From positions 1 to 64,000 of the forward strand of contig CAYYNT010000003.1 of NCBI GenBank assembly GCA_964473155.1: a DNA stretch of 64,000 bases, written 5' to 3'. The notes below the pieces were generated by a model. That model ran no database searches. It saw only the letters and a program-made list of their open reading frames with translations, and was not told the DNA's origin. The stretch is from JAJFUG01 sp964473155 (lineage in GTDB: Bacteria; Gemmatimonadota; Glassbacteria; GWA2-58-10). Positions 42,862 to 52,190 of the stretch are shown here, one piece after another (the first letter of the stretch is position 1; each line of letters starts with the position of its first letter). The translations under genes were made by a program, and so were the position numbers.

Positions 42862-43110
42862 ATGGAAGGAACGTACAAAAGCTGTTGTGCCTGCGGGATG
42901 GATTTCCTGAAACCCGCGGATCACGCTTTCGGGGATGTCGATAATCCGTATTGTAATGATTGCGTCCATCCGGATGGCCATCCCAAATCTTACGTGGAGG
43001 TGCATGCGCTTATTGCCGGGGACCTCATTAAATCACAGGGCATCGACCGGAGCGCCGCGGAACAGATGGCCCGTGAGATCATGTCCCGATTGCCTGCCTG
43101 GAAAGTCTGA
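42862..43110 (+). CDS. Zinc-ribbon protein cotranscribed with TetR
   Basis: 82 residues; ATG directly follows the TetR stop codon. CCACGMDFL (Cys pair near 9-11) and YCNDCVHPDG (Cys pair near 30-33) give a zinc ribbon of the putative zinc-ribbon family seen in small proteins with GMP-type loops. A helical C-terminus follows. Function unknown. Confidence 0.78.
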   Translation: MEGTYKSCCACGMDFLKPADHAFGDVDNPYCNDCVHPDGHPKSYVEVHALIAGDLIKSQGIDRSAAEQMAREIMSRLPAWKV

Positions 43111-43185
43111 GGCAGGGAGCGATTCATAACGGCGAATGATGAGACAACGAGGTCGCTTAGAGCAGCCGTCATACCGGAGGAGAAA

Positions 43186-43281
43186 ATGCTGTTGGGTGAA
43201 TATATCAAAATTCTGGGCTAGCTGGCTGTCGGCATGATGGCGTATTTCGCGTTCGTGGCTGCCATGCCTGTTATTCTTTAA
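43186..43281 (+). pseudogene. Micro-ORF interrupted by in-frame TAG
   Basis: CGGAGGAG stands ideally before ATG 43186. The frame reads MLLGEYIKILG, then TAG (43219-43221), then LAVGMMAYFAFVAAMPVIL and TAA (43279-43281). The part after TAG is a good transmembrane helix in the same frame. Either a 31-residue membrane protein broken by one substitution, an 11-residue peptide followed by chance, or stop-codon readthrough. Confidence 0.5.
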
Positions 43282-43375
43282 CGGGATGCGGCTTTTAACA
43301 AAAGCACTGCAACGTTCCGCGGTTTAGGGACGCCGCCATGTAAAGAATTCCTTAATAAGAGGGAAGGGCATTAAG

Positions 43376-43816
43376 ATGAAAGCTGGAATGATCATTATAA
43401 GCGTGGCTCTGATGCTGTTTCATTATGGTGCGGCCACGGCGAAAACGCCGGCGAGGGCGGACTTGGACAAAAACAGCGTGAATGTGAAACAGGAAGATCA
43501 GGCCGCGAAGGAAAGCAGACGTCAGGAAGAGGCCGAGACGAGTTTCAGGCAGATGTGCGAATTTATCGAGTTGGATGAAACGCAGGTCGAGCAGGCTCGC
43601 CAGGTTTTCGATTCAAGGATGAAAGAGATGGGAGAGATTCTGAGATCCGCGAGAGATGGCGTCCTGAGTCAGGACGAGGTCCGGGCAAGGATGGCCGAAA
43701 GCTTCAAGAAACATCGCGAACGGTTCGAAAGCCTGCTTAATGAAAAGCAGCGCGAAAGGCTCGTGCAATGGGAAACTCCAAAGGCGCATGAACGGCGCAA
43801 AGGGCGTCGCTCTTGA
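43376..43816 (+). CDS. Exported CpxP/Spy-like helical protein
   Basis: 146 residues, GAGGGAAGGG upstream. Signal peptide ending near GAATAK (23). The mature part is charged helix with ETSFRQMCEFIELDETQVEQARQVFDSRMKEM and RERFESLLNEKQRERLVQW, like the LTxxQ repeats of periplasmic stress chaperones. Family assignment rests on pattern only. Confidence 0.65.
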   Translation: MKAGMIIISVALMLFHYGAATAKTPARADLDKNSVNVKQEDQAAKESRRQEEAETSFRQMCEFIELDETQVEQARQVFDSRMKEMGEILRSARDGVLSQDEVRARMAESFKKHRERFESLLNEKQRERLVQWETPKAHERRKGRRS

Positions 43817-43850
43817 GCCGCGCAATGCGGGAAGTTTACGATAAATGAGA

Positions 43851-43884
43851 GGGGCCGGCCCAAACCGGGCGGCCCTTTTTGTTG
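43851..43884 (+). terminator. Terminator after the CpxP-like gene
   Basis: GGGGCCG...CGGCCC with a nested GCCC/GGGC pair, followed by TTTTTG. Confidence 0.78.
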
Positions 43885-43943
43885 GCGTAGTTTTAAGCGG
43901 CTGAGGAGATGCCGCCCTTCATTCGGCGCGCCGGTTTCTAACA

Positions 43944-43972
43944 TTGACACTCCATTGTTTGAAGTTTAAATT
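43944..43972 (+). promoter_or_regulatory. Promoter of proS
   Basis: TTGACA (43944-43949), 17 bases, TAAATT (43967-43972). Confidence 0.75.
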
Positions 43973-44035
43973 ATATCAATTTATATCATTCCATGCGACA
44001 GACATTTAGCCTGATTTCCATTTAACGGAGTTTCA

Positions 44036-45466
44036 ATGGCCAAGGACATCGTTTCGCGCGGTGAAGATTATTCGCGCTGGTACCAGGATATAGTGCTCAA
44101 GGCCGAACTGGCGGATTACGCCCCGGTCAAGGGCTGTATGGTCATACGCCCCTACGGGTACTCGATTTGGGAAAAGATGCAGAAAGCCCTCGATGACATG
44201 TTCCGTGAAACAGGGCATGTAAATGCTTATTTCCCATTGCTTATACCGGAGAGTTTTCTTAAGAAGGAAGCCGAACATGTCGAGGGCTTTTCGCCCGAAT
44301 GCGCCGTGGTCACGCACGCGGGCGGACAGAAACTCGAAGAGCCTTATGTTATCCGTCCGACAAGCGAGACCATTATCTGGAGCATGTACCGCAAGTGGAT
44401 TCAGAGCTATCGGGACCTGCCTCTTTTAATCAATCAATGGTGCAACGTGATGCGGTGGGAGCTGCGCACGCGACTGTTTCTCCGCACTACGGAATTCCTC
44501 TGGCAGGAGGGCCACACCGCCCATGCCAGCGAAACCGAGGCGGAGGAAGAAACCCGGCGCATGCTCGAAATATATCGGCGGTTTGCCGAGGAAACCATGG
44601 CCCTGCCCGTGATTCCGGGCGTCAAGACCGAGCGTGAGAAATTCGCCGGGGCGCTGCGCACGTATACGATAGAAGCAATGATGCAGGATCGTAAGGCGCT
44701 CCAGGCCGGCACGAGCCATAATCTGGGACAGAATTTCGCCCGGGCGTTCGATGTTACGTTTCTGGATGCCGATGGGGAGCGTAAGCTGGTCTGGGCCACG
44801 AGCTGGGGGGTCAGCACAAGGCTGATCGGCGCGCTGATCATGGCCCATAGCGATGACAACGGTCTGGTCCTGCCGCCGAAGCTCGCTCCGCTCAAAGTCG
44901 TGATAGTGCCGATCTACCGTTCGGAAGAGGAAAGGACGGCGGTGCTGGAGACCGCTCACCGGGTCAAGCGCGAGCTGTCCCAGTCTTTTACCGTGAACCT
45001 GGATGACCGTGAGCAGTTCAAACCCGGATTCAAATTCGCCGAATGGGAAATGAAAGGCGTGCCGCTGCGACTTGAACTGGGGCCGCGCGACGTGGCAGCC
45101 GGACAGGCAGTTATCGTTCGCCGTGACAACGGCGCAAAAAAATCTGCACCGCTGGAAGGAATCGCTGAAGCGGTGGAGCGTGCCCTGGATGAGGTCCAGT
45201 CCGGCCTGTATCAGAAAGCGCTCGAGTTCCGGAAAAGCAACACCAGGAAGATCGATACCTGGGATGAGTTCAGGCAGTTCGTGGAGTCGGATGGCGGATT
45301 TGCGCTTATCCACTGGGCCGGAGATTCGGCGGAAGAGGCTCGCATGCAGGAAGAGACCAAGGCCACTATCCGTTGTATTCCGTTCGATTCAGAGCCGGAG
45401 GAAGGAGTCTGTATCCTTACCGGGAAAAAATCAACGCGCAGAGTGGTGGCGGCCAGGGCTTACTGA
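44036..45466 (+). CDS. proS: Prolyl-tRNA synthetase, short archaeal/eukaryote-like type
   Basis: 476 residues, AACGGAG before ATG. Class II motif 1 near GCMVIRPYGYSIWEKMQ, motif 2 NQWCNVMRWELRTRLFLRTTEFLWQEGHTAH, then VIPGVKTEREKFAGA, and HNLGQNFARAF, GVSTRLIGALIMAHSDDNGLVLPP (motif 3 arginine). Anticodon domain about 285-390, then the ProS C-terminal zinc-binding-like extension. It lacks the bacterial editing insert between motifs 2 and 3. Charges tRNA-Pro. Confidence 0.96.
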   Translation: MAKDIVSRGEDYSRWYQDIVLKAELADYAPVKGCMVIRPYGYSIWEKMQKALDDMFRETGHVNAYFPLLIPESFLKKEAEHVEGFSPECAVVTHAGGQKLEEPYVIRPTSETIIWSMYRKWIQSYRDLPLLINQWCNVMRWELRTRLFLRTTEFLWQEGHTAHASETEAEEETRRMLEIYRRFAEETMALPVIPGVKTEREKFAGALRTYTIEAMMQDRKALQAGTSHNLGQNFARAFDVTFLDADGERKLVWATSWGVSTRLIGALIMAHSDDNGLVLPPKLAPLKVVIVPIYRSEEERTAVLETAHRVKRELSQSFTVNLDDREQFKPGFKFAEWEMKGVPLRLELGPRDVAAGQAVIVRRDNGAKKSAPLEGIAEAVERALDEVQSGLYQKALEFRKSNTRKIDTWDEFRQFVESDGGFALIHWAGDSAEEARMQEETKATIRCIPFDSEPEEGVCILTGKKSTRRVVAARAY

Positions 45467-45506
45467 ATTCTAACAAGCGGCTGCTTTCCATATACTGGAG
45501 GGGAAG

Positions 45507-46016
45507 ATGCTTGTCGGTATCATGTCGGACAGCCATGACAATCTGCCGCTGGTCGAGCGCGCGGTGGAGCTTTTCAACGCTGAGGGCTGCGGGCTTGTCA
45601 TACATGCCGGCGACATTATCTCTCCCTTTTCCATTGCTGTCTTGAATAAACTTGAATGTCCATTCCGCGCGGTTTACGGCAACAATGACGGCGAAAAGGT
45701 GGGTCTCAAGCTCAAGGCGGCGGCGCTGGGCGGCTCGATTGAAAACCCGCCGATAATGGTCGAGGCGGACGGGATTACGATCCGAGTGCTGCATGACTGC
45801 GGCGACTGGCGGGCTGAGGCGCGCTCCAGCGGTGCGGATGTGGTCGTTTTCGGCCATACGCACCAGATCGTTGTGGAACATGATGGAAAGGACAATAAAA
45901 TACTTGGGATCAATCCGGGGGAGACGGGTGGATGGCTTTCGGGGATATCTTCTGTCGCCATTCTCGATACGGCGTCGCGTGAAGTCAGGATAGTCGAACT
46001 GGGCCGTATCAAATGA
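45507..46016 (+). CDS. Calcineurin-like phosphodiesterase (YfcE/MJ0936 type)
   Basis: 169 residues, GGAGGGG before ATG. Metal-site motifs in order: SDSHDN (7-12), HAGDI, YGNND (61-65), FGHTH, NPGETGG. Small stand-alone metallophosphoesterase, probably acting on phosphodiesters or nucleotides. Confidence 0.92.
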   Translation: MLVGIMSDSHDNLPLVERAVELFNAEGCGLVIHAGDIISPFSIAVLNKLECPFRAVYGNNDGEKVGLKLKAAALGGSIENPPIMVEADGITIRVLHDCGDWRAEARSSGADVVVFGHTHQIVVEHDGKDNKILGINPGETGGWLSGISSVAILDTASREVRIVELGRIK

Positions 46017-46097
46017 TGCATGAAGAAACACCTTGGCGCTTGCATGTTGATAATCAATGCGATAGAAGAATAACCTAAAGCGGGATAAAAAGCGGAA

Positions 46098-49000
46098 ATG
46101 CCCAAGCGCACAGACATTAAGAAGATCATGATCATAGGGTCCGGACCGATAGTGATTGGCCAGGCCTGCGAGTTTGACTATTCCGGCACACAGGCCTGCA
46201 AGGCGTTGCGTGAGGAGGGTTATGAGGTCGTGCTGGTGAACAGCAATCCTGCGACAATCATGACTGATCCTGAAATGGCCGACCGGATTTATCTCGAACC
46301 GCTGGCGCCCGAAATCGTAGCCCGGATACTTGAAAAAGAACGTCCGGATGCTATCCTTTCCACTATGGGCGGACAGACCGGACTTAATGTATCAGTCGGG
46401 TTGCATGAGATGGGAGTCCTTGAGCGCCTGGGTGTGGAGCTTATCGGGGCGAATATTGAATCCATCCGCAAGGCTGAAAACCGTGAACTGTTCAACCAGG
46501 CCATGAACAGAATAGGTCTGGAGGTAGCCCGCGGCGGCTATGCACGCTCGATGGACGAGGCTCGCAGGATAGTTAAGGAGATCGGTCTGCCGGTTATAAT
46601 CCGCCCGTCATTTACTCTGGGCGGTACAGGCGGCGGAATGGCCTACGACATGAAGGAATTCGAGGAGGCGGCGGCCAGGGGATTCCATCATTCTCCCGTG
46701 CATGAGGTGCTGGTCGAGGAGAGCGTTGTCGGCTGGAAAGAATACGAGCTGGAGGTAATGCGTGACCTGAAGGACAACGTGGTCATCATCTGCTCCATTG
46801 AGAACCTCGATCCGATGGGAGTGCATACGGGTGATTCGATCACCGTAGCGCCGGCCCAGACTCTTACCGACAAGGAATACCAGCGGATGCGGGATGCCTC
46901 GCTGGCGGTGATACGAGAAATCGGCGTGGAAACGGGTGGATCGAACATCCAGTTTGCCGTGCACCCGCAGACCGGGCGCATGGTGATAATCGAGATGAAC
47001 CCGCGTGTTTCCCGCTCCTCGGCCCTGGCCAGCAAGGCCACCGGGTTCCCCATAGCCAGGATCGCGGCCAAATTGAGCGTGGGGTTGACCCTGGATGAAA
47101 TACCCAACGATATCACGAAAAAGACCCCGGCCTCGTTTGAGCCGACCATCGACTACGTTGTGACCAAGATTCCGCGTTTTACTTTTGACAAGTTCCCCGG
47201 CGCCGATGATACCCTGACCGTGCAGATGAAAAGCGTCGGCGAGGTGATGGCTATCGGCCGGACGTTCAAGGAGTCTCTGCAGAAAGCGCTGCGCGGTCTG
47301 GAGACCAACCGTTACGGGCTGGGCGCGGATGGCCGTGAGATTGGCGATCCAGAAAACCTCGAAGCCAAGCTCATCCGGCCGAACGCCAACCGTCTTTTTT
47401 ACGTGCGCTATGCCATGCTGAACGGAATGGAAAACGAACGTCTCCACGAGCTGACGAAAATCGATCCCTGGTTCCTCAGCCAGATGCGAGAAATAGTGGA
47501 TCTCGAGGAACGCCTGCGCAAGGTGAAGAATCCGGCCGGCCTGAACCAGGACATTCTGCGTCAGGCCAAGCAGGCCGGGTTCTCCGACCGTCAGCTCGCC
47601 TCGCTCTGCGGCTCGGATGAAATTGCAATCCGCAAACTTCGCAAGAACAAGGGCATTCAGGCCGTGTTCAAGCGTGTCGACACCTGCGCCGGAGAATTCG
47701 AGGCCCATACTCCTTATCTTTACAGCACCTATGAGAGCGAGGATGAGTCCGGGCCGACGCGCCGGAAGAAAATAATTATCCTGGGGGGCGGGCCAAACCG
47801 GATCGGCCAGGGCATTGAGTTCGATTACTGCTGCGTGCAGGCGGCGTTTGCTCTGAGGGAGGAGGGCTATGAGTCGATCATGGTCAACTCCAACCCGGAA
47901 ACCGTGAGTACGGATTACGATATTTCCGACCGCCTGTATTTTGAACCGCTGACCCTTGAGGATGTGCTCAACATTGTAGATATAGAGAAGCCGGATGGCG
48001 TGATCGTCCAGTTCGGCGGTCAGACCCCGCTCAAGCTGGCTATTCCTTTGTTCGAGCAGGGCGTGCCGATTGTCGGCACCTCGCCCGAGAGTATCGACCT
48101 GGCGGAGGACCGTGAGCGTTTCGGTGATCTGATTGTCAAGCTCGGATTGAACCAGCCGGAGAGCGGAATAGCCTACAATCTTGAGCAGGCGCGCAAGATA
48201 GCCGCGCGCATCGGTTATCCGGTGCTTGTACGACCGAGCTACGTTCTTGGCGGTCAGGCGATGAAAATAGTGTACGATGAGGACTCGCTGACCGGATATA
48301 TGAAAAATGCGGTGGATGCTTCACTGGGCAAGTCGATCCTGATCGATGACTATCTGGAAGATGCAATCGAGGTGGATGTCGATGCGATCTGCGACGGGAC
48401 CACGGTGGTGATCGGCGGGATCATGCAGCATATCGAAGAGGCCGGCATCCATTCCGGAGATTCGGCCTGCGTGATGCCGCCCTACAGCCTTTCTCCGGAA
48501 AATATGGACCAGATGCGTGAGGCCACCCGCAAGCTCGCCCTCGCTCTTCAGGTCAAGGGATTGATCAACATCCAGTATGCGATTCAGAAAAACAAGGTCT
48601 ATGTCCTTGAGGTCAATCCCCGCGCCAGCCGTACTATCCCTTACGTGAGCAAGACTATCGGGGTGTCGCTGGCCAAGCTCGCGGCGAAAATAATGGTCGG
48701 CAAGACGTTGCAGGAGCTTGGTTTCACAGAGGAACGCAAGATCAGGCATGTCTCGATCAAGGAAAGTGTCCTTCCATTTATCAAATTCCCGGGAGTCGAC
48801 ACCATTCTGGGCCCGGAAATGAAATCCACGGGAGAGGTCATCGGCCTGGATCGAAGCCTTGGCATCAGCTATGCCAAAGCCCAGATCAGCGCAGGGAACA
48901 GCTTGCCCGTGGAGGGTGGAGTGGCGATAAGTCTGGCGGACAAGGACAAGAAACACCTTCTGCCCACGGTCCGGAAACTGGATGAGCTCGGTTTTAACAT

Positions 49001-49310
49001 TTACGCCACCTCGGGCACCTTTGCACTTTTGAAGGAAAACGGCATTCATGCAGAGCGGGTTTTCAAGTCCGGAGAGGGCTCGCCTGATATCGTGGACCTG
49101 ATCAACTCCAATAAAATCAACCTGTTGATCAACACCCCGGCGGGTAAAAAGAGCCAGTTTGATGCTGCTGCGATGCGCCGGGCGGCGCTTCAGCACGGAG
49201 TGCCTTACGTAACGACCACCAGCGCGGCTATCGCTGCGGTTGAGGGAATCTTAGCGCTTAAAAAGGAAGAGATCACTGTTACATCGTTACAGGAATATTA
49301 CGCCAAATGA
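46098..49310 (+). CDS. carB: Carbamoyl-phosphate synthase large subunit
   Basis: 1070 residues, full length. Two homologous halves, each with ATP-grasp: GSGPIVIGQACEFDYSGTQACKAL at the start and GGGPNRIGQGIEFDYCCVQAAFAL at about 560. EMNPRVSRSSALASKATGFPIA and EVNPRASRTIPYVSKTIGVSLA are the metal/ATP sites. The C-terminal MGS-like allosteric domain (about 940-1060) contains YATSGTFALL. Makes carbamoyl phosphate for pyrimidines and arginine. carA is not adjacent. The stop overlaps the response-regulator start. Confidence 0.97.
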   Translation: MPKRTDIKKIMIIGSGPIVIGQACEFDYSGTQACKALREEGYEVVLVNSNPATIMTDPEMADRIYLEPLAPEIVARILEKERPDAILSTMGGQTGLNVSVGLHEMGVLERLGVELIGANIESIRKAENRELFNQAMNRIGLEVARGGYARSMDEARRIVKEIGLPVIIRPSFTLGGTGGGMAYDMKEFEEAAARGFHHSPVHEVLVEESVVGWKEYELEVMRDLKDNVVIICSIENLDPMGVHTGDSITVAPAQTLTDKEYQRMRDASLAVIREIGVETGGSNIQFAVHPQTGRMVIIEMNPRVSRSSALASKATGFPIARIAAKLSVGLTLDEIPNDITKKTPASFEPTIDYVVTKIPRFTFDKFPGADDTLTVQMKSVGEVMAIGRTFKESLQKALRGLETNRYGLGADGREIGDPENLEAKLIRPNANRLFYVRYAMLNGMENERLHELTKIDPWFLSQMREIVDLEERLRKVKNPAGLNQDILRQAKQAGFSDRQLASLCGSDEIAIRKLRKNKGIQAVFKRVDTCAGEFEAHTPYLYSTYESEDESGPTRRKKIIILGGGPNRIGQGIEFDYCCVQAAFALREEGYESIMVNSNPETVSTDYDISDRLYFEPLTLEDVLNIVDIEKPDGVIVQFGGQTPLKLAIPLFEQGVPIVGTSPESIDLAEDRERFGDLIVKLGLNQPESGIAYNLEQARKIAARIGYPVLVRPSYVLGGQAMKIVYDEDSLTGYMKNAVDASLGKSILIDDYLEDAIEVDVDAICDGTTVVIGGIMQHIEEAGIHSGDSACVMPPYSLSPENMDQMREATRKLALALQVKGLINIQYAIQKNKVYVLEVNPRASRTIPYVSKTIGVSLAKLAAKIMVGKTLQELGFTEERKIRHVSIKESVLPFIKFPGVDTILGPEMKSTGEVIGLDRSLGISYAKAQISAGNSLPVEGGVAISLADKDKKHLLPTVRKLDELGFNIYATSGTFALLKENGIHAERVFKSGEGSPDIVDLINSNKINLLINTPAGKKSQFDAAAMRRAALQHGVPYVTTTSAAIAAVEGILALKKEEITVTSLQEYYAK

Positions 49311-49663
49311 AGAAAATTCTGGTAATAGATGACGTCGCGGGCAACCGGGATATTTTTGCCAGCCTGCTGGAGGGAGAATACCAGGTTTTGCAGGCGGAAG
49401 ACGGCAGGAAGGGACTGGAGATAGCGGAGAGAGAGAACCCGGACCTGATTTTCATGGATGTGTCAATGCCGGAGATAGGCGGACTGGATTTGATAAGTGA
49501 ATTCAGGAAACATCCGACATTGTATGCGGCGCCGGTCATAGCAATTACAGCCCATTCGCTGTTCAGCGCGCGCAAAATGATGGATCGCGGGTGCAATGAC
49601 TTTCTTCTCAAACCGCTGACGCCTCACAAGATAAAGGATATGCTCGAAAAATGGATCTATTGA
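49307..49663 (+). CDS. Single-domain response regulator
   Basis: 118 residues; ATGA overlap with carB. Receiver domain only: acidic pair D8-D9, phospho-acceptor D51 (DLIFMDVSMPEIGG), switch Thr near 84, Lys near 102 (LLKPLTP). No output domain. No histidine kinase gene is in the window. Confidence 0.93.
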   Translation: MKKILVIDDVAGNRDIFASLLEGEYQVLQAEDGRKGLEIAERENPDLIFMDVSMPEIGGLDLISEFRKHPTLYAAPVIAITAHSLFSARKMMDRGCNDFLLKPLTPHKIKDMLEKWIY

Positions 49664-50199
49664 GCATCCAGACGAAGAAAGCAGTCCTGTGCTGGATTGC
49701 TGTTCCGGCGTCGCTGCTTTTCTCCTGTTCCAAGGCGGTCAACAGCCCGCAGCAGGTGGTTGATGCGTTTCTTTCGGACATACGATCCGGTTCATTGACC
49801 TCGCTGGATACGCTGGTCGACTGGCCTGGAGTGGCGCTCAAGGAAAGCTACGTCCCGGACAGCTACTTTAAATCCCTCAACCAGGCAGCCAAAGACAGTG
49901 TCGCGTCCTCTTACCGGGAATATTTCAGGATCATTCATCTGCCTGCGCTTTCAAAGGCATCCTTCAAAATCGACCAGGTGTCCGTAATGCGAAAACAGGC
50001 TGAGGGCTGGCTGGAAATGTCTTTTCCGTCCGGTCCGGGACAAACTGCGCGTATAAACAAGTGTTCGATTAAATTGGTTTACGAACCAGCCGCCAGCCGC
50101 TGGACGATAGTGGATATGGGCAAGGTGCTTGAACTGGCGCAGGCGGGGGCGGACTACGATTCGAGAAGGTACTATCTTCAGGAGCCGGCTAATCCCTGA
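49651..50199 (+). CDS. Lipoprotein, function unknown
   Basis: 182 residues, overlapping the regulator by 13 bases. Hydrophobic N-terminus with lipobox LLFSC (Cys26). The mature part resembles a small cone-shaped NTF2/DUF4878-like fold (VVDAFLSDIRSGSLTSLDTLV ... KLVYEPAASRWTIVDMG). Assignment tentative. Confidence 0.72.
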   Translation: MDLLSIQTKKAVLCWIAVPASLLFSCSKAVNSPQQVVDAFLSDIRSGSLTSLDTLVDWPGVALKESYVPDSYFKSLNQAAKDSVASSYREYFRIIHLPALSKASFKIDQVSVMRKQAEGWLEMSFPSGPGQTARINKCSIKLVYEPAASRWTIVDMGKVLELAQAGADYDSRRYYLQEPANP

Positions 50200-50238
50200 T
50201 AATTTTAAATTTTATATAACCACGGGATGGGAGAAAAG

Positions 50239-50433
50239 ATGAGCGACCAGAGTTTTCCGAACTGCCTCAAGTGCAACCAGGGTGTGCTGATCCCGTTGAG
50301 TGATTATGGGCGTGACGGGGCTTCAATAATGTACAAGGCCTGGGTGTGCACGAATCCGGAATGCGGCTTCCATTTGCGTATAGATAATGGCGAAGTCAGC
50401 ATCGGCAAAGATATCGGACAGTCTTTCAAATAG
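50239..50433 (+). CDS. Small zinc-ribbon protein
   Basis: 64 residues from ATG 50239, with GGGAG before it. CLKC (9-12) and CTNPEC (about 40-45) form a zinc ribbon with beta strands between. Function unknown; perhaps nucleic-acid or protein binding. Confidence 0.7.
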   Translation: MSDQSFPNCLKCNQGVLIPLSDYGRDGASIMYKAWVCTNPECGFHLRIDNGEVSIGKDIGQSFK

Positions 50434-50552
50434 GATGAAGCTCAGACATAAAACGGATCGGCGGCTGTGTACCGTTTCATGGTACGCTGCGTGAACTCTT
50501 TGCGTGTTTTCCATTTCACGCAAAAACGATTTCAATACGGTGATTACTGATC

Positions 50553-52127
50553 ATGCAACCAGTGGTTACATCCGAGCTGATGCGGCGGATCGACCAGGCC
50601 GCGATACAAGGCCTTGGACTGCCCGGCGCGGCGTTGATGGAGACGGCCGGACGGGCCGTAGCCTCTGCTGTTGCTGAATTCGGCATGACTGAAAACTGTT
50701 CCAGACCGGTAGTGCTCTGCGGCAGAGGCAACAACGGGGGCGATGGATTCGTTGTCGCAAGATGCCTGCTCGACAGTTGCGAACCGAGCTGGCCTGTTGT
50801 CTTTCTGGCCGGGAAAATGGAAGCTCTTGCCGGTGATGCCGCAATCATGGCCCGGGTTGCCGCGGGCTGCGGCATTCAGGTGGTGGAACTTGAGGAGAAT
50901 GATCTTATTCCCCTTGCGGATGCGCTCAACAAAGCGGACCTGCTGGTGGACGCCCTGCTCGGGACCGGATCATCGGGTGCTCCGCACGGCCTGGCCGGGA
51001 AGATAATCTCCCTGGTGCGTGGTTCGACCCTGCCGCTTGTGGCGGTGGACTGTCCAAGCGGGGTGCAGATGGATGACGGGCAGACGCCGGGAGATTATCT
51101 CGAGGCTGATCTGACAGTGACTTTCGGTTATCCGAAAATCGGACATCTGATACAGCCCGGACGGTCTCTCTGCGGCGAAATACTGGTGGAGGACATCGGT
51201 TTTCCCGAAGCGGCCGAGGCTGGTCTCGAATTCAACACTTATGTCAGCGAGGCTCTTGATGCCGGGATCCATTTTCCGCCGCGCAAGCTCGATACGCACA
51301 AGGGTGATTATGGCCGAGTGCTGGTTGCTGGTGGATCGACCGGGCTGACCGGAGCGCCGGTGATGACCGCCGAAAGCGCCCTGACCGTGGGAGCCGGCAT
51401 GGTCACCGTGGCCGTGCCGTCTTCGCTCAATCCAATTTTCGAGGCCAAGCTGACCGAAGTGATGAGCGCTCCCTTGCCTGACAACGGACGGGGAGCTTTG
51501 GCAGCGGAAGCGCTTGAGGCTCTTGAAACCCTTCTGAAAAGCATGGATGTTCTGGCTCTCGGGCCGGGACTCGGCAGGGATAGTGCGACGCAGCGTCTGG
51601 TCCGCGCCTTGATCGAGCGTCTCGAATGCCCGGCGGTGCTGGATGCGGATGGTCTCAACGCCTTTGAGGGGTGCGCTGAAAAACTTGCCGGCTGCCGCGC
51701 GCCTCTGGTGATAACTCCACATCCGGGTGAGATGAGCCGTCTGTGCGGTCTGTCCGTAAGACAGATCAAAGCCGATCCTGTCCGCATTGCGCGGGAATTT
51801 GCGGTGAAACAAAATCTGGTGCTCGTTCTCAAGGGCAATCCAAGCCTGATTGCGGAAAGCGGCGGGCGGGTGGTTATAAATCCCACCGGAGGGCCTTCTC
51901 TGGCCAAGGCCGGCAGCGGCGATGTTCTGACCGGCGTCATAGCCGGAATGATAGCCCAGGGGCTTGAGCCTTTCGATGCCGCAGTCTGTGGTGTATATCT
52001 TCACGGGCTTTGCGCTGATCTTGCCGCTGAACGCCTCGGGGAATACTGTGTCACCGCGTTGGAGCTTATCAGAACGATCCCGGATGCAATAATAAAAGTG
52101 AAAGCCGAGTGCTCCGGCGAGGATTGA
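50553..52127 (+). CDS. nnr: Bifunctional NAD(P)HX epimerase/dehydratase
   Basis: 524 residues. N-terminal YjeF_N epimerase domain (about 1-215; GRGNNGGDGFVVAR, DALLGTGSSGAP). C-terminal ribokinase-like dehydratase domain (about 225-515; LGPGLGRDSATQ, VLDADGLNAF, ITPHPGEMSRL, NPTGGPSLAKAGSGDVLTGVIAGM). Repairs hydrated NADH/NADPH. Confidence 0.95.
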   Translation: MQPVVTSELMRRIDQAAIQGLGLPGAALMETAGRAVASAVAEFGMTENCSRPVVLCGRGNNGGDGFVVARCLLDSCEPSWPVVFLAGKMEALAGDAAIMARVAAGCGIQVVELEENDLIPLADALNKADLLVDALLGTGSSGAPHGLAGKIISLVRGSTLPLVAVDCPSGVQMDDGQTPGDYLEADLTVTFGYPKIGHLIQPGRSLCGEILVEDIGFPEAAEAGLEFNTYVSEALDAGIHFPPRKLDTHKGDYGRVLVAGGSTGLTGAPVMTAESALTVGAGMVTVAVPSSLNPIFEAKLTEVMSAPLPDNGRGALAAEALEALETLLKSMDVLALGPGLGRDSATQRLVRALIERLECPAVLDADGLNAFEGCAEKLAGCRAPLVITPHPGEMSRLCGLSVRQIKADPVRIAREFAVKQNLVLVLKGNPSLIAESGGRVVINPTGGPSLAKAGSGDVLTGVIAGMIAQGLEPFDAAVCGVYLHGLCADLAAERLGEYCVTALELIRTIPDAIIKVKAECSGED

Positions 52128-52190
52128 AACGCCCAAAGCCTTGCCAGCACTGTTTTAACTTGACTAATCATAAAATCAGGGATATTTTAA

